In this document: positions 6,601 to 11,741 of the stretch, piece after piece
Numbering within the stretch: the first letter of the stretch is position 1
How the letters are laid out: each line of letters starts with the position of its first letter
Program-made: the position numbers and the translations under genes
The notes under the pieces: generated by a model
What the model saw: the letters and a program-made list of their open reading frames with translations, nothing else
Database searches by the model: none
Told to the model about the DNA's origin: nothing
Origin: Candidatus Rifleibacteriota bacterium
Lineage (GTDB): Bacteria > UBP17 > UBA6191 > JACPRK01
Direction of reading: 5' to 3'
Length of the DNA: 11,741 nucleotides
Assembly: GCA_016213865.1 (NCBI GenBank)
Contig: JACQZL010000426.1
Coordinates: 1 to 11,741, forward strand

Positions 6601-8452
6601 CCTCGAACCCGTGGGCGCCCGCGACGGCGTCACTGTCGACTCTAACGATGAACGAGAGCCGTTGAGTCTTAGTAGGAGAGACTTCGCGCGGGCTGTCGGC
6701 CGCGAAGCTCCAGGCCACTCCGGGCCCGTCGAACGTCAACCGGGCCCCCGTGATGACGGCCGCCTCGGGCCCCGGATTGGTGACGTCCATCGTCACCGTG
6801 GTCGTCCCACCCGGAGCGATCGACGGTACCGCTGCTACGGGCGTCGAGAGCGTCGGTCTGTTGCCCTCGACGGGAAGCGGCAGCGACACCGAGGTGGGCA
6901 GGGCGTAGGTCCTCGAGAACGAGAGCGACTGCCCCGTCAGGGAATCGAGCGCCGTGAGGGCCACCGAGGCGGAGACGGGTCCCGTGGGCGTGCGAGTCGT
7001 TGTTCCCACGTCGAAGACGAACGCGGTCTGACTCGTTGCCGCCACGGTCGTCGGATTGGAGACGCGGGGCACCACCGTGAACCGCGCATCGCCGAGGCCG
7101 AGGGTCATCTGGAGCCGGCGGGCCTCCGAGCCGCCCGCATTGGTGACCGGTACGGTGACTGTGAACGTCGTGCCGGCCGTGACCGTGGCCGGTGCAAGGG
7201 GCGTCTCCAGAGCGAGCCGGGAGGCCCGGGCCGCCGGGGGAAGGTCGGTCACGAAGACCTGCGCCGTGGCCGAGCCGCTCGCCGAGCGAGGATCGGTCAC
7301 CGTCAGACGGATGGTGGCCGTCCCTGCCAGACTGGAGACGAAGAGGGCCCGGCCCGAGGTCGGAGCGGCCACGTGGACCGGGACGCCGCCGATGCTGACG
7401 CTCCACAGGTACGTCAGGGTGTCTCCGTCCGGGTCGGTACTGCCGCGGCCGTCGAGCTGGAAGGGAACGCCCGTCACCGCGGTCGTCGGCGTGACGGCGA
7501 CGGCGGCGGTCGGCGCGTGGTTCACCGTGGACAGGGTTGTGACCAGCGGAGCGACCAGCAGGTCCGTCGAGGTGAGACCAGACCGGTTGGCGGGGCTTCG
7601 CAAGAAGGTGTCGAGGCCCGCGGAGAGGCCCGTCCCCAGGGAGTCCGGGTTGTAGAAGACCGGCTGTCCCAGCACGGTCCCCATCGGAATGGTAGCCGAG
7701 CCCAGCAGCCCGTCGAGCTGGCCGTCGGAAGCGTCCGTGCGTGCGGCGCCCAGCAACGACAGGACGGGGACCCCCTTGTTGAGGGCCTCGCCGCTCAGGG
7801 CGGCCAGGACCAGGCCGTAGCGCAGGCTTGCCGAGGAGACGCCGGCTGCCGCGACGTCGAGCGCCGCGGGGGACGTGAGGCCTGGCGCGGTGACTCCGAA
7901 GCGAGCGCCGACCTCCGCGAGGGCGACCTGCAGGTTCGCGTCGGTCAGTCCCCCACGAGCGACGGCCAGGGCGACGGCAAGTTCGGTCAGGGCCGTGACC
8001 TGGACAGACCCGAGCCCCTGTCCGGCCACGAGACCGAACGCCACGCCTCTCAGAGGCAGAGCGCCCGTGCTCTGCACCAGGCCGGTGGCCTCGTCCTGGA
8101 ACGTGCCCGAGGCCTCCAGCAGCACGGTCCCCGAGTAGGTCGTGTCGGTGACAGGCACGGTGAACGCCCCCGAAGCGACCACGGAGGTGGTCCCGAGCAG
8201 GCCGCCGCGCGAGCTGCCCGCGATCCGGTAGGCCCGGACCTCGGAGCCGGCCAGCAGGGGCCCCTTGGTCGCTTGGCCCGAGATCGTGCTGGCAGGCTTG
8301 CCGGATGAAGTCGGCGTCGTGACCTGGGGAGTGAGAAACGGAGAGGTGTCGAACGTCTCGCCTCCCCCGCCCACGTGGCAGCCCGCGGCAGGCAGAACCA
8401 GGACAACCACCAGCGGGACGAGACAGTTGCGAACCCAGTGTTGGAGCTTCAA
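3611..8452 (-). CDS. giant surface lipoprotein: PKD, CARDB-like repeats, NHL propeller
   Basis: This is a 1613-residue exported lipoprotein. The signal peptide has core VPLVVVLVLP and a lipobox ending AAG-Cys25. Residues about 57-128 resemble a carboxypeptidase-regulatory-like domain (GQATKGPLLAGSEVRAY), followed by a helical part (VTALTELAVALAVAR, to about 300). A PKD domain spans about 312-403 (GSTDPDGDTLTYLW). About seven CARDB-like beta-sandwich repeats of roughly 115 residues cover 411-1238; examples are VTNAGGSEAR, VTNPGPEA, VANTGSAEAR and IANTGGATAA. Residues 1239-1613 hold six NHL blades, each with LGQ and a variant of ADxxNxRVL. The TTG start at 8452 was chosen because GGGAGG lies six bases before it; an upstream GTG at 8503 has no ribosome site. 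The family suggests adhesion, scaffolding or glycan/protein binding at the cell surface. No catalytic motif is seen. Confidence 0.88.
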   Translation of the reverse strand: MKLQHWVRNCLVPLVVVLVLPAAGCHVGGGGETFDTSPFLTPQVTTPTSSGKPASTISGQATKGPLLAGSEVRAYRIAGSSRGGLLGTTSVVASGAFTVPVTDTTYSGTVLLEASGTFQDEATGLVQSTGALPLRGVAFGLVAGQGLGSVQVTALTELAVALAVARGGLTDANLQVALAEVGARFGVTAPGLTSPAALDVAAAGVSSASLRYGLVLAALSGEALNKGVPVLSLLGAARTDASDGQLDGLLGSATIPMGTVLGQPVFYNPDSLGTGLSAGLDTFLRSPANRSGLTSTDLLVAPLVTTLSTVNHAPTAAVAVTPTTAVTGVPFQLDGRGSTDPDGDTLTYLWSVSIGGVPVHVAAPTSGRALFVSSLAGTATIRLTVTDPRSASGSATAQVFVTDLPPAARASRLALETPLAPATVTAGTTFTVTVPVTNAGGSEARRLQMTLGLGDARFTVVPRVSNPTTVAATSQTAFVFDVGTTTRTPTGPVSASVALTALDSLTGQSLSFSRTYALPTSVSLPLPVEGNRPTLSTPVAAVPSIAPGGTTTVTMDVTNPGPEAAVITGARLTFDGPGVAWSFAADSPREVSPTKTQRLSFIVRVDSDAVAGAHGFEARVFAVGATSGLPLADAAPVRGNLTVGTQSTLSVTSLVLSTTTVSAGTPINAVVSLEVQGTAAVQVTSAAVSAGGVVFPPQVPAGPVLLNPGAVLDFSVNLDTTRLTADTPFTVLAVADARDLTGRVVTVRQLAVPKVILVQVPASISLTSFTPAQKTLSQGQVVRVQMVVANTGSAEARDLAGSLSFSNAGGDLASRFPYTQVAGQPTRIAGHSSATLLFDVSTPTDVLGDVTVTGRATARDVNSLAVLTAMPATLAWTLQVGSALSMVGTLSLPPKASLGQIVTATFQIANTGGATAAVDSVGLSFSPANGLAIAARANPTQLAGGVTATFSFDVIISANASPTGTRVADILLFANDVNSLAPRTVSVANAARLLLQRPANIVVVSILGPRGANVGQLDNPVSMRLRNDGEALAIVQAVTLTPAQPNFNPRRNGWTVPVTLPGGVEVHLPFLLDVPATATPGRVTLSGTVQSVDDNSGASQTSVDDGKGFLLVQRRASLVAGSVTLSAPTGVDRNSSTQVRLLVANGTAESAPLRLTAAPLTLAAAGLDVTGEYFIVPPIDLFSRVISGGTTETFTFRVDPGAGARKLATIVLTAVVTAKDQNDDTVSTAQNTATWIVRDAANGVLGQALFSSNLANQGGSAGPKTMRQPAGVASNGVRLAVADFGNNRVLLYGTALDSEAAAALGQSSLFSAAELPPTSETLKHPSSVCFLDQRVFVADTDNNRVLVYFGLDGLLTASGRPADRVLGQAGFSAGLSNRTTVPNAPAARDTLNKPVDVAVSGTVLAVADRDNNRVLIWRNATALANGQTADVVLGQADFVSNLSNRGGTCTGATLSAPSSVVMTTNRLIVADTGNHRVLIWNDLTGLFDGRAADLVLGQSDAVSNQPDRGLGFANQGGLKSPSSVRMMGTRLMVSDELNSRVVIFSNFATVVTGTLPDDLLGQEFFHQTGPNRAVTPPVDAFSLASPARGEALTPGVFFIADKDNHRVLRIPLP

Positions 8453-8499
8453 GCGGGACCTCCCGGAACGGAGAACGGGGATTTCAGTCCTCGCCGCAT

Positions 8500-8514
8500 G
8501 CACTTATGACGCCA
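8500..8514 (-). promoter_or_regulatory. possible sigma-54-type promoter of the lipoprotein gene
   Basis: Read on the minus strand, TGGCGTCATAAGTGC has the GG-N10-GC spacing of a -24/-12 element and matches TGGC fully and three of four bases of TTGC. It would place a start near 8488 and give a leader of roughly 36 nt before the TTG at 8452. A sigma-70-type alternative in the same place (TGGACG with CATAAG) has a 15-bp spacer and is weak. A match this short can arise by chance. Confidence 0.25.
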
Positions 8515-8549
8515 CGTCGCGACCGTCCACTCGGCTGCCCGGGCCGCAT

Positions 8550-8602
8550 CACTCCTGGCGGAGTGCGAGGACCACCCCGACGGTGGGGCATATGACGTGC
8601 CC
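8550..8602. promoter_or_regulatory. cluster of small palindromes in the divergent control region
   Basis: Three inverted repeats follow each other between the divergent lipoprotein and DUF1287-like genes: CACTCC-TGGC-GGAGTG (8550-8565), CCACC-CCGAC-GGTGG (8572-8586) and GGGCA-TATGACG-TGCCC (8586-8602). Such sites could be operators that control both genes, but in GC-rich DNA short palindromes are common. The rest of 8453-8685 shows no open frame with coding character. A TATCTT at 8645-8650 could be a -10 for the plus-strand gene, with no good -35. Confidence 0.3.
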
Positions 8603-8685
8603 TCCCGGCCGAATTAACATGCCGTTTCGAACCCCGGGCAGGGGTATCTTCGATCCAAAACTGGACTGCCGGGAGGCACAACGAA

Positions 8686-9822
8686 ATGGTATCCAAGAAG
8701 CTGGTCTTGCTCTGTTCGGCAGGGATGCTGCTGAGCCAGGGGCAAGCCACCGCCGGGCCCTTCGCCCGGGTGAAGCTCTACGCAGTGAGCCTTCTCTCCG
8801 AGCCGGGCGCCGGCGGGCACCGTCTTCAGCGCTTCTACCTGGGACGGCGGCTGGAAGTGGTCGACGACGAGTCCAACCAGTACTTCGTGAAGGTCCGAGC
8901 CGATGGCCGCGAAGGGTGGGTCTTCCGGCGCTACGTCACCTTCGATCCGGCTCCGGAGGAGGTCTATCCTCCCGCCGACACGGAGGTCTCGAGCGAGTTC
9001 CTGGCCAGCGACCGCAACTCCAACGCGGTGCCCGATTACCTGGAGATTGTCCAGTCCGCGCGCACCTTCATCGGCCGCTTCTTCGATGACTTCAACAAGA
9101 TCGGCGGTCCCGACGGCCCCTACCAGGGAGCGGTGAACGAGGCCCGCTGGGCGACGCGGTACCTGGCCGAAGGCTCGGAGGCGGCGGGGCCTCCCCCGTC
9201 CGAGGTCCGCGAGAGTGCGGCCGACATCGCAATCCCCGATTCCTTCGGACTCCCGGACGGCATTCACTGGCAGTGGTCGATCGACGAGCAGGACAACAAC
9301 GGGGATGGTCGCGTCGACGAGCCGCTCGAAGAGGTGATGGTCTGTGTCGATCTCTGCACCGCTTCGTACGAAGCCGCGGGCTATCCGATCTCGAAGATGA
9401 TCCTCGACAGCGCGGGGCTCAAGGACCAGGTCCGCTGGTCGATGGGGGTCTGGGTCTCTCGGAGCAAGCCCTACTACTCGCGGAACCTGGACATCCTGGT
9501 GCCGTTCCTGAAGCGGAGCCCGATGTTCAAGTACTTCCCCGAGCCCGAGCTGCGGAGCCCCGACGCGACCCCATCCGAGCCGTTCCGGCCGGGAGACATG
9601 ATCTTCTTCGGATTGACCAAGGACCTGGGCACCTCGAAGTTCCACCTGTGCCACTCGGCCATCGTCTCGGAGGTCGACTCCCAGACGGGGATGCCGCTGA
9701 CCGTCATCACCTGCGTCGTGCCTCGCGTCATCGAGTTTCGCCTGGACAACAGCTACGACCGCTGGACCATCCTCGGCCACGCGAGACCGAACTTCGAGAG
9801 CGGCCCGGCCGAAACCGAGTGA
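8686..9822 (+). CDS. secreted SH3-like plus DUF1287-like predicted cysteine peptidase
   Basis: This 378-residue protein has a signal peptide (KKLVLLCSAGMLLSQGQATA, cleavage near residue 23). Residues about 28-84 look like a bacterial SH3 domain (RVKLYAVSLLSEPG ... FVKVRADGREGWVFRRYVT). The C-terminal part resembles DUF1287 of the NlpC/P60 superfamily: Cys220 in MVCVDLCTASYEAAG, a RPGDMIFFG strand (301-309) and His323 in HSAIVSEV, the expected catalytic Cys and His. Two calcium-loop-like stretches are present: DRNSNAVPDYLE (109-120, like TSP3-type repeats) and DNNGDGRVDEP (203-213), the second just before Cys220. GGGAGG nine bases before the ATG supports the start. Cleavage of peptidoglycan or another cell-envelope peptide is inferred from the superfamily. 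A related protein is encoded convergently at 10061-11494. Confidence 0.75.
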   Translation: MVSKKLVLLCSAGMLLSQGQATAGPFARVKLYAVSLLSEPGAGGHRLQRFYLGRRLEVVDDESNQYFVKVRADGREGWVFRRYVTFDPAPEEVYPPADTEVSSEFLASDRNSNAVPDYLEIVQSARTFIGRFFDDFNKIGGPDGPYQGAVNEARWATRYLAEGSEAAGPPPSEVRESAADIAIPDSFGLPDGIHWQWSIDEQDNNGDGRVDEPLEEVMVCVDLCTASYEAAGYPISKMILDSAGLKDQVRWSMGVWVSRSKPYYSRNLDILVPFLKRSPMFKYFPEPELRSPDATPSEPFRPGDMIFFGLTKDLGTSKFHLCHSAIVSEVDSQTGMPLTVITCVVPRVIEFRLDNSYDRWTILGHARPNFESGPAETE

Positions 9823-9918
9823 GTCACAGTCCGGCAGAGCGCAGAACCACCAAGAAAGTGGCCTCGAGTTGGTAGGTGCCCACTAGTTGAGCGTTTCCAA
9901 ATCGACATGCCAAAGACC

Positions 9919-10012
9919 GAACCACGAAGACCCAAAGGCACGAGGGGCGGCACAAAGGGGTTTGATATCTCCCCTTGGTGCTTCTCTTCGTGTATTCGTG
10001 CCTTGGCGGTTC
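9919..10012. repeat. 94-nt imperfect palindrome in the convergent gap
   Basis: Arms 9919-9960 and 9971-10012 (42 nt each) pair at 30 of 42 positions around a 10-nt loop TTTGATATCT. The arm ends are perfect (GAACC outside, AAGGGG inside). The sequence style (ACCACGAAG, AAGGCACGA, CTTCGTGTATTCGTGCC) is like a dispersed repeat often met between genes in several environmental phyla. It may be a non-autonomous mobile hairpin, a REP/MITE-like element, or serve as a terminator for both convergent genes. No target-site duplication is evident. The rest of 9823-10060 has no coding signal. Confidence 0.75.
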
Positions 10013-10038
10013 AGTATGAGGCGTGACGCAGCCTTGTA

Positions 10039-10059
10039 AGGTCAGTTCGAAAACGACCT
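10039..10059. terminator. possible terminator hairpin of the minus-strand DUF1287-like gene
   Basis: AGGTC and GACCT form a stem that continues as GTT/AAC around CGAA, with one bulged A, directly beside the stop codon at 10061-10063. No T-run follows on the minus strand, so an intrinsic terminator is doubtful; the large palindrome just beyond may do this job instead. Confidence 0.25.
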
Positions 10060-10060
10060 A

Positions 10061-11494
10061 CTAGTCCACGCTGCCGGACGAGTGCGAGACCTTGCGCTTG
10101 GACTTGGCCGTCTTGCGGGGTACGGCTGCCTTGCGGGTCGCTGACTTCCGCGTCGTCGACTTGCCGACCCTCCCCTTCTTACCATGGACCCTGGCCTTTG
10201 CAGCCTGCGCGGGCGCGAGTGCAAAGGCGGGGAGCGGTCCGGCAACCAGCTCCTCCTTCGTTTTGGAGGAAGCGGAGGTGACGGCGAGAGCCCCGTCATC
10301 CTCGCCGGTGAGATACGGCTTCTGATCGGCGGGCACGCCCAACAGGGCCGGGGAGAGTGCCTGCCGCGCCGGGGCCGCCCAGACCCGGGTGGGTGACTGG
10401 CCGGCGGTCGCGACCGTGGCGGCCGTCCGGGCTGTGGCGGCCGCGAACGCCGGCATCACGGTAGCCTGAGAGACCGTTCCGGGGACCGGGGCCGGCGCAG
10501 GCAACCTGGTGGACGGCGCGGCGGCCACCTTCTTGGCGGCCGGGGTGGCTGTCCCGGCCGGCAGTCCGATGCGCGCGGCGGTTCGGGTGGGCGAGCTGGC
10601 CTTCGCCATGGCAGGCCCGATCCGGAGGACGGTCTTTCCGTCCTTTCGGATGAGCGACGCGGGCAGTCCTCTTCCGTTCAACCTGGCGAGGAGGCCTGCC
10701 AGCATCGTCAGGCCCGGGTGGTTCTGCTGCAAGTTCTCGATGGCGTACTTTGGCTCGATCGCCTTGGGGACCACGGTCTTGGCTGGCCTGGCCAGGGCGG
10801 CGTAGGCGGCGGGCAGCGGGAGGAGCCGACCGAACCCGGTGGCCTTCCAGCCCCTCAGCTCGAGCATCCAGTCGTACTGTTCGAGTGCGAGGCCCGGGCC
10901 GGGGGCACACTCGACGACCCGATAGTGCCCGTCGGGTTCGAGGCCGGTGACAAAGGCGATGTGCCGATCGCCGTAGAAGACGACGTCTCCGGGCTTCGGA
11001 GTGGCGGTCCGCGGCAGCAGACGGCCGTTTCCACGGCACCACTTGAGCCAGTTGCGCGTTCGGCGGGCGAAGATCGGGTGGTTGGGGAGGTTGTCGCGGC
11101 CCGCCTCGACGGGATAGCGGCCCGGATGGAGCCGTGCGTCCTTCTCCAGCACTGCGGCGACCGGGATGCCGGCCGCAAGGAGCGCCAGTCGGGGCACGTC
11201 CACGCAGACGATCTGTCCGGCGGCGTAGTTCTTTCCGCCGTCGGTGCCCATCGTCTGGTCATACTTGTGGCCGACCAGGTTTCGGGCCGCAGTGACGGCG
11301 GTCTCGATGCGGGCGGCGACCGATGCGGTCAGCGCGGGGGCCGGCGAGTGGCGCTTGGACTTCTTGCTCTCCTTTAGCCTGGTGCGCACGCGGTCCATAT
11401 CCTGGCTCGAGAGGGCCCAGAGACCGGAGTGAACGCAAGAGACCAGGAGAACGGCAACCAGCAGGACCCGACCGGAGGAGTTCGATTGGAGCAT
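10061..11494 (-). CDS. secreted DUF1287-like protein with histone-H1-like basic tail
   Basis: This 477-residue protein has a signal peptide (VLLVAVLLVSCVHSGLWA, cleavage near residue 27). Residues about 60-215 match the DUF1287 layout in the NlpC/P60 superfamily: Cys97 in IVCVDVPRLALLAAGIP, a LEKDARLHPGRYP segment, RRTRNWLKWC, then KPGDVVFYGDRHIAFVTG with His178. Cys97 and His178 are the likely catalytic pair. Residues about 250-293 (LLARLNGRGLPASLIRKDG ... VLRIGP) faintly recall half of a SPOR domain. Residues 300-435 are Ala/Pro/Thr-rich and probably disordered. The last 40 residues are Lys/Arg/Ser/Thr-rich (KKGRVGKSTTRKSATRKAA), like AlgP or histone H1 tails. The ATG at 11494 was chosen for its signal peptide and an AAGG nine bases upstream; the frame stays open to 11713. 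Wall hydrolysis is inferred. Confidence 0.75.
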   Translation of the reverse strand: MLQSNSSGRVLLVAVLLVSCVHSGLWALSSQDMDRVRTRLKESKKSKRHSPAPALTASVAARIETAVTAARNLVGHKYDQTMGTDGGKNYAAGQIVCVDVPRLALLAAGIPVAAVLEKDARLHPGRYPVEAGRDNLPNHPIFARRTRNWLKWCRGNGRLLPRTATPKPGDVVFYGDRHIAFVTGLEPDGHYRVVECAPGPGLALEQYDWMLELRGWKATGFGRLLPLPAAYAALARPAKTVVPKAIEPKYAIENLQQNHPGLTMLAGLLARLNGRGLPASLIRKDGKTVLRIGPAMAKASSPTRTAARIGLPAGTATPAAKKVAAAPSTRLPAPAPVPGTVSQATVMPAFAAATARTAATVATAGQSPTRVWAAPARQALSPALLGVPADQKPYLTGEDDGALAVTSASSKTKEELVAGPLPAFALAPAQAAKARVHGKKGRVGKSTTRKSATRKAAVPRKTAKSKRKVSHSSGSVD

Positions 11495-11531
11495 ACCGCG
11501 GACCTTTCGGGCTCGACGCCCAAGGGGCCAC

Positions 11532-11579
11532 AAAAAAGCCCCGCATTGTATCACGGTTCGGATGCCGGGTCGAGGGGCT
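11532..11579 (-). terminator. possible terminator of an upstream minus-strand gene
   Basis: On the minus strand AGCCCC (11574-11579) and GGGGCT (11537-11542) can pair and are followed directly by a T-run (TTTTTT, 11532-11537, sharing its first T with the arm). The 31-nt loop is long for an intrinsic terminator, though it contains a small inner stem. It could end a gene that lies beyond the right edge, or act as an attenuator. Confidence 0.25.
11545..11573 (-). promoter_or_regulatory. likely sigma-70-type promoter of the basic-tailed DUF1287-like gene
   Basis: On the minus strand, TACAAT (11545-11550) matches five of six -10 positions, and TCGACC (11568-11573) matches four of six -35 positions, with a 17-bp spacer. 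Transcription would start near 11538, giving a leader of about 44 nt before the ATG at 11494. The -10 lies inside the loop of the possible hairpin at 11532-11579. Confidence 0.45.
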
Positions 11580-11628
11580 CGCCTGGCTGGTTTCCTGATT
11601 TCATCGGCATTCTCCAGGCTCCGCCGAA

Positions 11629-11740
11629 GGCCCCCGGGGGCACTTTCAGCGGGGGCCCGAACATTTGATTGAAACCCAGGGCCGCAAATGTCGATGAGTC
11701 GATCGGGCTCCACCCGGCGCTCCAGGGGGGTGTACCCCCC
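11629..11740. other. non-coding right edge with G/C hairpins
   Basis: No convincing gene lies between 11495 and the end. GCCCCCGGGGGC at 11630-11641 is a perfect 12-bp palindrome, and GGCCCCC (11629-11635) can also pair with GGGGGCC (11651-11657). GGGGGG-TGTA-CCCCCC at 11725-11740 forms a hairpin at the very edge. These may be parts of terminators or repeats that continue outside the window; their role cannot be judged here. Confidence 0.35.
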
Positions 11741-11741
11741 A

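Noticed and set aside
5816..8308. 830-codon plus-strand open frame opposite the lipoprotein gene
   Set aside because: It is a shadow frame of GC-rich DNA: Arg/Gly/Asp/Glu-rich with no fold pattern or export signal. The minus frame has a lipobox, repeated domains and an NHL propeller.
8453..8503. GTG start at 8503 for the lipoprotein
   Set aside because: It has no ribosome site and would put 17 charged residues before the signal peptide.
11495..11713. N-terminal extension of the basic-tailed DUF1287-like protein to 11713
   Set aside because: It lacks a start with a ribosome site, covers the likely promoter, and would hide the signal peptide.
1..11741. CRISPR arrays, tRNA or rRNA genes, insertion sequences
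   Set aside because: No regularly spaced short repeats, cloverleaf-like segments, rRNA-like stretches or transposase motifs were seen on either strand.

Overview
The window is GC-rich, about two thirds or more G+C by eye. It reads as part of the chromosome of an environmental, probably diderm bacterium. The main support is a lipoprotein signal with a lipobox, several Sec-type signal peptides, and a very large modular surface protein built from PKD-, CARDB- and NHL-type repeats. The phylum cannot be fixed from the sequence. The style (long PKD/CARDB/NHL surface proteins and an 'ACCACGAAG..AAGGCACGAAG' palindromic repeat) would suit groups such as Acidobacteriota, Planctomycetota or Myxococcota, but this is only an impression. 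No rRNA, tRNA, CRISPR array, transposase or integrase was found.

Layout. (1) 109-2009, plus strand: a two-gene unit made of a small TPR protein and a secreted protein of unknown family, joined by an ATGA start/stop overlap. (2) 2020-2704: a compact toxin-antitoxin pair on the minus strand (DUF4258-like toxin, then YgiT-type zinc-finger antitoxin). It lies tightly between two copies of a 73-bp direct repeat, and the repeat is the 3' end of the neighbouring beta-propeller gene. (3) 2634-8452, minus strand: a 1613-residue lipoprotein followed 44 bp later by a 310-residue WD40-like protein, probably one operon that runs on into the toxin-antitoxin pair. (4) 8453-8685: a divergent control region with small palindromes and a possible sigma-54-type site. 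(5) 8686-9822, plus: a secreted SH3-like plus DUF1287-like predicted cysteine peptidase. (6) 9919-10012: a 94-nt imperfect palindrome in the convergent gap. (7) 10061-11494, minus: a second secreted DUF1287-like protein with a long low-complexity region and a Lys/Arg-rich, histone-H1-like tail. (8) 11495-11741: its upstream region.

How the parts may work together. Genes 3, 5 and 7 all encode exported proteins, two of them predicted NlpC/P60-like hydrolases with the same Cys...His signature. The region therefore looks like a cell-envelope locus: a large surface-exposed lipoprotein scaffold with wall-acting enzymes beside it. No substrate can be read from the sequence.

The most unusual structure is the toxin-antitoxin islet. 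Removing one repeat unit (612 bp) would leave an intact WD40 gene converging on the gene ending at 2009, with 12 bp between the two stop codons. This is what a seamless insertion that rebuilds its target's 3' end would look like, although no recombinase is present.
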